Made by a program: the position numbers and the translations under genes. From DATELY01 sp035276085 (GTDB taxonomy: Bacteria; Pseudomonadota; Gammaproteobacteria; Steroidobacterales; Steroidobacteraceae): a stretch of 18,218 bases of DNA. Shown one piece after another: positions 7,388 through 13,716 of this stretch. Where the stretch lies: assembly GCA_035276085.1 (NCBI GenBank), contig DATELY010000046.1, positions 1 through 18,218 on the forward strand, read 5' to 3'. The notes under the pieces were generated by a model, which saw only the letters and a list, made by a program, of their open reading frames with translations, did not search any database and was not told the origin of the DNA. Position 1 is the stretch's first letter. Each line of letters starts with the position of its first letter.

Positions 7388-7699
7388 TCAACCGGCGTCT
7401 GCACGGCCCTCGGGCGGATTGCGCATCAGCGCCGTGATTGCGGCGAACTCATCCTCCTCGAACACCTGCAGCAGTTCTGACTGGCCGAAGCCCTGACCAA
7501 TCCACCAGAGGTTGAACGCGGTGGCCATCGCCAGGTTCGGCGCGTCGATCAGAGTGCAGAAATCGTAGGCTCCCGCAGTCAGGTACCTTTGCAGGAGCCG
7601 GATCTCCAAAGCGCTTATCTTCTGGGTACAGAGCGCAGTGCGCTCCTCAGGGTTGACTATTCCCCTGCCTTTCAGCTTGCCAACCATCATGAACTTCAT
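7388..7699 (-). CDS. GYD-domain protein (small, function unknown)
   Basis: The protein has 103 residues from ATG 7699, chosen because GGAGAG lies at a proper distance upstream and because it starts with MKFMMVGKLKGRGI, the usual first strand of the family; an upstream start at 7762 would add 21 unrelated residues. The GYD family (PF08734-like) is a small ferredoxin-like alpha+beta fold named after a Gly-Tyr-Asp motif, here GAYDFCTLIDAP at about residues 65-76. Members often stand beside dehydrogenase or degradative genes, but their biochemical role is unsettled. It lies 86 bp after the stop of the alpha/beta hydrolase on the same strand, so the two may be one transcript, and is convergent with the TetR gene across 67 bp. 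Confidence 0.78.
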   Translation of the reverse strand: MKFMMVGKLKGRGIVNPEERTALCTQKISALEIRLLQRYLTAGAYDFCTLIDAPNLAMATAFNLWWIGQGFGQSELLQVFEEDEFAAITALMRNPPEGRADAG

Positions 7700-7785
7700 T
7701 CCGCTCTCCAAATCTTGAATGGCTGGCTGATAGCGGGAGCGGCCGTGGTCTTCGCGCTGCATTCACCAGCGGCGCTGGCTCGCGA

Positions 7786-8655
7786 TCAGCCGACGCCCAT
7801 CTGCCTCAACACCGCCCGTCCCAGCGGGTGATCCTCGTTCTCGAATGCGTCGAGCACCGAATAGTGATTGTGGCCAGCGACGGAGTGGTACTCGTATTCG
7901 ATACCGGCCTGCTGCAACATCTCGGCGTAGCGGCGCGACTGCCGATGCATTTCCTGTGTCTCGTGCGCTCCAAGCGCCACGATGAAGGGTATCCGCGGTG
8001 GTGGCTCCAGATTGAGAGGGCTGTTCCTTGCCACCTGCTCCGCAGTCCAGCCCAGCGGCCTATAGGGAGCACTGAGCCCCACGGGTTCAAGATCAAAGCA
8101 TCCGCTGATGGCGGTGACGCCCTTGACGACATTCGGCGGCAAATCGCCGTAGGTCGACCAGTCGGTCAGAGCGATCATGCCCGCAGCCTGCGCGCCGGCA
8201 GAATGGCCGGAGATGAATATTCGTGTCCGATCCCCGCCATAGGCGGCCACATTGTTCCAGACCCAGGCTACGGAGTTCCTGCACTGCCGCGCCAGTTCGT
8301 CCAGCGTGTGCGTTGGGCACAGCGCGTAATCCACCACGACCGTCACGACCGAACGCCTGCGAAACATCGCGGCAAGATAGCCGTAATCGTCCTTGCTCAT
8401 CGATCTCCAGCCGCCGCCGTGGAAGAAAATCTGCACCGGAGCCGGGATGCGCCTTTCGACAGGATAGATATCGAGCAACTCTGTCTCGGCGTCCCCATAG
8501 GCGATATTGCGATGGCAGGGGATCCAGGACTGAACTTTCTCCGTTTCGTGCCGCCAACCGACGAGAAACTGTTGGAACTCCGGAATCAACACACGGAAGC
8601 TATATTGAGCGTCGAGTTGATCCTGCGTGTAGTCGCCATAGACCGCCACTGTCAT
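7786..8655 (-). CDS. Alpha/beta hydrolase, kynurenine formamidase (arylformamidase)-like
   Basis: This is a 289-residue cytoplasmic alpha/beta hydrolase. The oxyanion-hole motif HGGGW follows a PVQIFF strand, the nucleophile elbow is GHSAGA (the Ser is catalytic), and the C-terminal His is in the GHNHYSVL segment. The segment GAHETQEMHRQSRRYAEML matches the 'E..EF.RQS' stretch of bacterial kynurenine-formamidase-like proteins rather than classic esterases. That family hydrolyses N-formyl-kynurenine and related aryl formamides or esters. The start ATG 8655 has AGAGG nine bases upstream. In a locus with a NicX-like ring opener, whose product class would be an N-formyl amide, an amide- or formamide-cleaving hydrolase is the expected next step; this is inference. 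NicD, the known deformylase, belongs to a different alpha/beta hydrolase branch. A general carboxylesterase is the main alternative. Confidence 0.82.
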   Translation of the reverse strand: MTVAVYGDYTQDQLDAQYSFRVLIPEFQQFLVGWRHETEKVQSWIPCHRNIAYGDAETELLDIYPVERRIPAPVQIFFHGGGWRSMSKDDYGYLAAMFRRRSVVTVVVDYALCPTHTLDELARQCRNSVAWVWNNVAAYGGDRTRIFISGHSAGAQAAGMIALTDWSTYGDLPPNVVKGVTAISGCFDLEPVGLSAPYRPLGWTAEQVARNSPLNLEPPPRIPFIVALGAHETQEMHRQSRRYAEMLQQAGIEYEYHSVAGHNHYSVLDAFENEDHPLGRAVLRQMGVG

Positions 8656-8990
8656 CGTTGTTGGCCTCTTCTACCGGGTGTCACGTGTCGTCTTGATTTT
8701 AAAAGCATGCCCGAGTGAGGGATGCGGTTCTTGGACAGGAGCGCCATCGGGCTTGGTTCAGGATGCGGGGTTCGTCCCGTGCGCCTTGATCAGGAGCCGG
8801 CAACGGAATAGGCTCGAAGAGGGTCGTGATCCTCAACGGATTCCAGAGCGAGATCGGGCTTTTGATCCCTCGCGACGCAGAAGAAGGTATGAGCAGCGGA
8901 GCCCTGGCGACATCCGCTCCTGGGGTGGTCAGGCCCGAATCATTCTCATGACGTTTGTAGTGTGGCACTAACGACAAAGACTATCGGCCA
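8656..8990. other. 335-bp intergenic region, no complete gene; possible scraps of a lost gene
   Basis: This is the divergent spacer between the hydrolase and AraC genes, so it should hold both promoters. No strong promoter boxes are evident. The segment GTTTGTAGTGTGGCACTAAC includes a small TAGTG-TGG-CACTA dyad at 8958-8970, 20 bp before the AraC start. On the minus strand, one frame reads TTLFEPIPL (8778-8827 region) and another reads ALLSKNRIPHSGM (8700-8747 region). These recall the N-terminus of Old Yellow Enzyme type flavin oxidoreductases, but they are split between two frames with about 60 extra bases between them. Nothing else recognisable is present. Confidence 0.4.
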
Positions 8991-9929
8991 ATGCAATCGA
9001 CGTGGACCACGATGTCTATCGAGCCTCGCGCAAAGTTTGCGTATTGGCGCGAGGCGATTTGCGAGACGATTCTCAACGTTGCTCCCGAAGCTGTCGATAC
9101 GGCCACATTCAACGCTGAGCTGACGTGCCGACGGGTTGGTGGGATCAAGGTCACGTCGTTCAGTTCGAGCGGCCACAGGATCATCCGCACGGCGCGACAT
9201 GTTTCCCAATCGGACGACGATAGCTTCCTGATCAGCTATCAGGCAGCGGGAAGAAGTTTGCTTTCGCAGGGCGATGGCGCGGTGGTCCTCGATCCGGGAG
9301 AGGTCGGGATCATCAATGGATCGCAGCCGTTCCAAGCTGATTTTCTGGATGATGTAACGCGGGCCATCGCCGTCGTGCCTGCGGGCATGATGTATAGAAG
9401 AGCGCCGTGGCTGCGCCGCTGCGCGGTCGGGAAGATCGGCAATGGCTCTCCTTACGTGGCACTGGCGCGCGCTGTATTCGATAGCCTGTCTCATGAAGCG
9501 TATGACGAGGGCGGGCTCTCGACGTCGCTTCTGGTCGAAAGCCTCTGCAATGTGGTCGCGATATCGACAAGCGGAGACGGCCAGGACGTCCATGGCCAAA
9601 GCAAGATCGCAGAACTTCTCGCCGAGTGCTGCCGTCAACTCAGCGATCCCGATCTGTGTCCGGAGAAAGTGGCTCTGGGCTGTCGCATATCGGTGAGGAC
9701 CGTGCACCACAGGTTCGCTGCGATGGGAACGACCTTCGGTCGCTGGGTCCTGGAACATCGCCTGGAGAGATGTTTCCGAGATCTTCAGAACCCCATGTAT
9801 TCCGAAAGCGGGATCGCGGAAATCGCGTTCCGCTGGGGCTTCAACGATTTATCGCATTTCAACAAGACATTCAGGCGCCAGTACGGTGTCACACCGGGAT
9901 CCGCACGTCGCGTGACACTCAGTTATTGA
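8991..9929 (+). CDS. AraC-family transcriptional regulator
   Basis: This is a 312-residue regulator. The N-terminal 190 residues look like the AraC_binding_2 type sensor (FeaR/XylS-like group), with the YWREAICETI start and the FLISYQAAGRSLLSQGDGAVVLDPGEVGIINGSQPF beta-rich core. The C-terminal 105 residues are the double helix-turn-helix domain, including ISVRTVHHRFAAMGTTFGRWVLEHRLERC and the hallmark IAEIAFRWGFNDLSHFNKTFRRQYGVTPG. Such proteins usually activate catabolic genes for aromatics or amines when the substrate is present. It is divergent from the hydrolase gene and is the last gene of the catabolic block. ATG 8991 has no clear ribosome site; ATG 9012 is a possible later start. Its stop is only 3 bp from the stop of the convergent glycosyltransferase gene. 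Confidence 0.93.
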   Translation: MQSTWTTMSIEPRAKFAYWREAICETILNVAPEAVDTATFNAELTCRRVGGIKVTSFSSSGHRIIRTARHVSQSDDDSFLISYQAAGRSLLSQGDGAVVLDPGEVGIINGSQPFQADFLDDVTRAIAVVPAGMMYRRAPWLRRCAVGKIGNGSPYVALARAVFDSLSHEAYDEGGLSTSLLVESLCNVVAISTSGDGQDVHGQSKIAELLAECCRQLSDPDLCPEKVALGCRISVRTVHHRFAAMGTTFGRWVLEHRLERCFRDLQNPMYSESGIAEIAFRWGFNDLSHFNKTFRRQYGVTPGSARRVTLSY

Positions 9930-9932
9930 GTT

Positions 9933-11069
9933 TCACGTAAAGGGTCGCTGCTCCGGCTGCGTTTCCAGGAAGCGAACGACGGCACGCGCGCGATGCTCCC
10001 AGGTGAATCCCTGGAGTCGCGCTTGTGCTGCCATCGCAATGCGCAGACGCAGCGCCGGATCTGCCGCCAGCGCGCGCATGGCAGCCGCCAGCGCGTTCGG
10101 ATCGCCGGGCTCTGTCATGACCGCTTCCACGCCCGGCTGCAGTATCTCTCTCAGCACAGGAAGATCGGACGTCACCATCGGCAAACCCGCCGCCATGTAC
10201 TCGAATATCTTCAGCGGCGACATCCAGGCAGCGAGACTTTCGTGCCCGGGTGTCTTGGTGCCGCGGACGACGGCACCGTACGGTGCCAACGCAATGTCGT
10301 ACTCGAGCAATCGACGTTGAGCTGCGTCGTAAGGCAGATGTCCGATGAAGCGCACGTTGGCTGGCGCGCCCACTCGCAGCGCATCGATCTGCGCCACGGT
10401 GCCACCGATCAGCTCGACAGCAATGTCCGGCACGCGGGCAGCCGCTTCGACGATGGTTTCCACGCCCTTGCCGAAGTGAAAGCTGCCGCAGTACACGGCA
10501 CGCACTCGCTGACGGTCATTGATACGCGGTTCACGCAGGTGCTTGGCGGGCACGCCGTCATGCGCGACGAACACGCGCTCCGGCGCGAGTTGCGGCAATC
10601 GCGAGAGCAGTGCCTGTCGCAACTGTTCCGAGATCACGACCAACCCAATGAACCGTGGCGCTCCCACGAGTCGCTCCAGCGCGACGGACTGCTTCGCAGT
10701 GCGCGGTGGATGATGAAGCTCCAGTGCGACTGGATAGCCCGCCACGGCAAGACGCGACAACGACAATGGCCGGCGCCCGAACCATACCGTGGCTGCATCG
10801 CACTCACGACGGCGCAAGCACCGCCATAGCAGCCAGAGTCGATGTCGACGGCGCGTCTGAAAACAGATGCGAAAGTCCGTCTGCAATCCATAGTGCTCGC
10901 GGATCGATCCCGCCGCACCGCGTTCGGCGTAGAGCGTCACATCGAGACCGCGCTGAGCGAAGGCATCGCACATGTGCAGCACATGCACTGCGTTCGCATC
11001 CTGCGAGGGGACGCGCGAAGCCGACACGTAGCGGATGCGGGCAATCACGGTGCGCGATTTCACGGACAT
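9933..11069 (-). CDS. Glycosyltransferase family 4 protein
   Basis: This 378-residue protein has a GT-B fold. The N-terminal acceptor domain includes YVSASRVPSQDANAVHVLHMCDAFAQRGLDVTLY, a typical opening of GT4 enzymes. The C-terminal Glycos_transf_1 domain has YCGSFHFGKGVETIVEAA, with Lys201 in the donor-phosphate motif, and MSPLKIFEYMAAGLPMVTSDLPVLREIL with Glu290; the first Glu of the usual E-x7-E pair is replaced by Ser, as in the 'SPLK(I/L)FEYMA' subgroup. It would transfer a sugar from a nucleotide sugar on the cytoplasmic face of the inner membrane during polysaccharide or glycolipid synthesis. Its start overlaps the end of the upstream GT4 gene by 10 bp (11060-11069), so the two are probably translationally coupled. 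Donor and acceptor cannot be told. Confidence 0.92.
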   Translation of the reverse strand: MSVKSRTVIARIRYVSASRVPSQDANAVHVLHMCDAFAQRGLDVTLYAERGAAGSIREHYGLQTDFRICFQTRRRHRLWLLWRCLRRRECDAATVWFGRRPLSLSRLAVAGYPVALELHHPPRTAKQSVALERLVGAPRFIGLVVISEQLRQALLSRLPQLAPERVFVAHDGVPAKHLREPRINDRQRVRAVYCGSFHFGKGVETIVEAAARVPDIAVELIGGTVAQIDALRVGAPANVRFIGHLPYDAAQRRLLEYDIALAPYGAVVRGTKTPGHESLAAWMSPLKIFEYMAAGLPMVTSDLPVLREILQPGVEAVMTEPGDPNALAAAMRALAADPALRLRIAMAAQARLQGFTWEHRARAVVRFLETQPEQRPFT

Positions 11070-12286
11070 GGCGGCTTGCGCCAGAGCGCCAGATACTGTT
11101 CGAGTGCGGCATCCAGAGAGAACGTGGCCGCGTGCGCTTGTCGCGCCATCCGATCCGTCGGTGGATCACCCAGAACATCCACGATCGCCGTTGCCAGCGC
11201 GTCGATATCGGCAACTGGCACCAACCGGCCCCATTTGCCGTTCTGCAGAATTTCCTCCGGGCCACTGGGGCAGCGCGTCGAGACGATCGGCATGCCGATG
11301 GCGAGCGCTTCAATGAGCACCGCAGGCAATCCTTCGCGTCGCGAGGACAGCACGAACACATCGGACCGCGCCATCCAGGGCGCAGTCGTCGGCACGCGAC
11401 CGGGCAACAGAACCGAGTCAGTCAACCCCAGCGCTGCGACGAGCCGCTCCAGATTGGGGCGCTCCTTGCCCTCACCCAGAATGATGAGTCGCGCATCGCA
11501 GCTGCGACGCACTCGGGCAAATGCGTGCAGCAGGTCCGCAAAGCCCTTCACGAAGTGCAGGCGCCCGGCCGCGAGCACGACGGGTTTGTCTTTCTGCGCC
11601 AGCCACGGGTGATCGACCGGCGCCTGTGCCGCGTCGAGGAACCTCGGCGTGAATGCGGGGTTGTAGATGGCATGCAACTTCTCCGCTCGAACGCCGAAAT
11701 TGTTCCGCAAGTCATCTGCCAGGCCCTGACTCACCGCGACGACAGCATCGGCGCAGTTGAAGTGGGCGCGAATTGCACGTGTCTCCTTCTTGTACTTGCG
11801 AGGGTTCCGCCATTCCACATCGGCAGAAAGATTCTCACGCTGGGTCAGCATCACGTGCACTCGCGCCCCGAACTTGCGCTTGATGCGCGTCGCGCGGATG
11901 TTGTAGCGATTCAGTGCCGCAACGAGCCGGACACCCGGATGCTGCTGCACGTAGCGATGCCGGCGCAGGCGGGCAAGCAAGCCGACGCCCAGGACGATGC
12001 GCGTGACCCGTGGATCGAGCAGCGGCTCATCGACGAACTTGAAGCGCGGTGTCTCGCACAAGAGGTCAACGCTGTAGCCCCGCTCGACCAGTGCATTCGC
12101 CATCGTGAGCACCCACTTCCTCACACCACCGCTCGAGCGCTTGGGCCACGCAATAAGGTTGCAATAGAAAGCAATGCGTAATGTGGGCTCGGTTCGCAAC
12201 GCGTGCACACGAAGATCCGATTGATCTTTCCCGGTGAGGTCGTCTCTCCAATATACCGGAGTCTCTTTCATCTGCTCATCAACCAC
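11060..12286 (-). CDS. Glycosyltransferase family 4 protein
   Basis: This protein has up to 408 residues from GTG 12286; ATG 12271 is an alternative start and neither has a good Shine-Dalgarno. The first 35 residues are variable, then LRIAFYCNLIAWPKRSSGGVRKWVLTMANALVERGYSVDLL gives the N-terminal Rossmann domain with the Gly-Gly loop. The donor domain has AAGRLHFVKGFADLLHAFA (Arg242, Lys247) and EGLPAVLIEALAIGMPIVSTRCPSGPEEIL, with the E-x7-E pair at Glu318 and Glu326. It resembles GT4 enzymes of O-antigen, capsule or exopolysaccharide synthesis. The start is 14 bp from that of the divergent TagB-like gene, and the end overlaps the next GT4 gene. The three genes form a small surface-glycan cluster. 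Confidence 0.92.
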   Translation of the reverse strand: MVDEQMKETPVYWRDDLTGKDQSDLRVHALRTEPTLRIAFYCNLIAWPKRSSGGVRKWVLTMANALVERGYSVDLLCETPRFKFVDEPLLDPRVTRIVLGVGLLARLRRHRYVQQHPGVRLVAALNRYNIRATRIKRKFGARVHVMLTQRENLSADVEWRNPRKYKKETRAIRAHFNCADAVVAVSQGLADDLRNNFGVRAEKLHAIYNPAFTPRFLDAAQAPVDHPWLAQKDKPVVLAAGRLHFVKGFADLLHAFARVRRSCDARLIILGEGKERPNLERLVAALGLTDSVLLPGRVPTTAPWMARSDVFVLSSRREGLPAVLIEALAIGMPIVSTRCPSGPEEILQNGKWGRLVPVADIDALATAIVDVLGDPPTDRMARQAHAATFSLDAALEQYLALWRKPPCP

Positions 12287-12300
12287 GGAATCCGTATGTC

Positions 12301-13488
12301 ATGAGAGTCGTCTTTCCATACCTGGCGCAGTTGCATCAGGTCTACCATTCGCTGCCCATCGCTGCCGAGATGGCGCTGCGGTATCCGCACGTTCGTGTCC
12401 ACGCCGCCGGCGCGACATCCGCACACGTGGAGTTCATTGGCAACCTGCTGGAGCGCTTCGCCCCGCGAGCACGTGTGTTGCTGGATCGCTTCGATGTCCT
12501 GACCCTGCGCACAGTCAACTACGGCAGGAAGAGCCGGCTGCTGTTTCGCAATCGCGACTATCTACGTTCCTTCGATGCCATCGTCACGCCGGAGCGCTCT
12601 TCGCTGTTTCTGCGCCGTATCGGCCTGGGCGGCACGAAACTCATCTGGACGCGACATGGTGCCGGCGATCGCGCCATCGGCTTCGCAGACGACATTCATC
12701 AGTTCGACTACGTGCTCATGGCGGGCAGGAAGATCGAAGCCCGCCTGCTCGCCTCCGGGCAGATCCGGCCGGGGTGCTATACCACCGGCGTCTACTCGAA
12801 GTTCGATTGGCTGGGCTCGACGCCGCCCCCGCGATTGTTCGACAACGATGCGCCGGTGGTTCTGTACAACCCGCATTTCCAATCGAAGCTGTCATCTTGG
12901 CCGCGCATGGGCCACGCGATTCTGGAGTTCTTCGCCACGCATCCCGAATGGAACCTGATCTTCGCTCCTCATGTGCGGTTGTTCGATCCGCCGACAGCGG
13001 ACAAGTACCGCGAGTTCGAGCGCTATGGCGGCGTGTCGAACGTGCTGGTCGATCTGGGCAGCGAGCGCAGCATCGATATGACTTACCTGACGGCCGCCGA
13101 TCTGTATCTCGGCGATGTCAGCAGCCAGGTCGCGGAGTTCATGCGTCGTCCGCGTCCCTGCATGTTTCTCAACGCGTACGGTGCCGACTGGCGCAACGAT
13201 GCGAGCTATCGGTCGTGGACGCTGGGACCCGTTGTCGACACGCTGGACGATTTCGAGCGCACGCTCGAACAGGCGTTCGCAACGCACGGCGATTTCACCA
13301 AGGCGCAACACGAATACGTCGCGGACACCTTCGATCTCCCACCAGGATCTTCCTCAGCAGCACGCGGAGCCTGCGCGATCGTTTCATACCTGGAGAACAC
13401 CGCGGACGCTGCGCGCAGCAATGCTCGATTGCAGGGCGCGACAGCACCGCCGCGCCAACGGCACGGGACGACTGCGGCGCGGCTGTGA
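12301..13488 (+). CDS. CDP-glycerol glycerophosphotransferase (TagB/TarF)-like protein
   Basis: This 395-residue protein resembles the Glyphos_transf family (PF04464) that adds glycerol-phosphate units from CDP-glycerol to membrane-anchored acceptors. Visible family marks are WTRHGAGDRAIGF (His119), LIFAPHVRLFD (His224) and the signature DLYLGDVSSQVAEFM (Asp272), followed by PRPCMFLNAYGADWRND. The two His residues correspond to those essential in TagF. In Gram-negative bacteria such proteins occur in capsule or O-antigen loci that build phosphoglycerol-containing or related polymers. It is divergent from two GT4 genes with 14 bp between starts. The last 35 residues are low-complexity (Ala/Arg/Thr-rich) and may be a read-on tail. 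ATG 12301 is used; only a distant GGA could serve as ribosome site. Confidence 0.82.
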   Translation: MRVVFPYLAQLHQVYHSLPIAAEMALRYPHVRVHAAGATSAHVEFIGNLLERFAPRARVLLDRFDVLTLRTVNYGRKSRLLFRNRDYLRSFDAIVTPERSSLFLRRIGLGGTKLIWTRHGAGDRAIGFADDIHQFDYVLMAGRKIEARLLASGQIRPGCYTTGVYSKFDWLGSTPPPRLFDNDAPVVLYNPHFQSKLSSWPRMGHAILEFFATHPEWNLIFAPHVRLFDPPTADKYREFERYGGVSNVLVDLGSERSIDMTYLTAADLYLGDVSSQVAEFMRRPRPCMFLNAYGADWRNDASYRSWTLGPVVDTLDDFERTLEQAFATHGDFTKAQHEYVADTFDLPPGSSSAARGACAIVSYLENTADAARSNARLQGATAPPRQRHGTTAARL

Positions 13489-13519
13489 ACACGAAGGACA
13501 ACACTGCATTACTCCGGTC

Positions 13520-13600
13520 CCCTCCCTTGCGATAGCGGGGGAGGGTTAGGATGGGGGCGCTCGAGTTAGCGTTTGTCGCTCGACCGACCACCCCCATCCT
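13520..13600. repeat. REP-like double-hairpin intergenic repeat
   Basis: Two adjacent hairpins lie between convergent genes. The first is CCCTCCCTTGC (13520-13530) paired with GCGGGGGAGGG (13535-13545) around a GATA loop, with two G-U pairs. The second is AGGATGGGGG (13548-13557) paired perfectly with CCCCCATCCT (13591-13600) around a 33-base loop. The composition and the 'GGGAGGGTTAGGATGGGGG' layout match the family of extragenic repeats that read CCCTCTCCC...GGGAGAGGGTTAGGGTGAGGG in many beta- and gammaproteobacteria. It probably also ends transcription of the TagB-like gene (stop at 13488) and of the convergent secreted-protein gene (stop at 13717). There is only one copy in the window. 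Confidence 0.7.
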
Positions 13601-13716
13601 GTCCTTCTGATGTGCAGGACGCACGCATGGCGCGGGCGCATGGATGCGCAGGAGCGGCCCCCGCTGCCGCAAGGGAAGGAACGCAATTGCAAGCGCATCT
13701 CGCATCTCGCAATTCA

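Noticed and set aside
8652..8747. 31-codon minus-strand frame ending in ATGA at the hydrolase start (possible leader peptide)
   Set aside because: No ribosome site lies before its ATG, so translational coupling is only a guess; it is treated as part of a possible gene scrap.
8958..8970. TAGTG-TGG-CACTA dyad before the AraC gene as an operator
   Set aside because: A 5-bp arm is expected by chance at this length, and AraC proteins usually bind direct repeats.
10655..12181. 508-codon open frame on the plus strand
   Set aside because: It covers two well-supported minus-strand glycosyltransferases and has no recognisable domain.
12234..13535. 433-codon open frame on the plus strand overlapping the TagB-like gene
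   Set aside because: It is a different frame over a gene with catalytic motifs; the product is Arg/Ser-rich and featureless.
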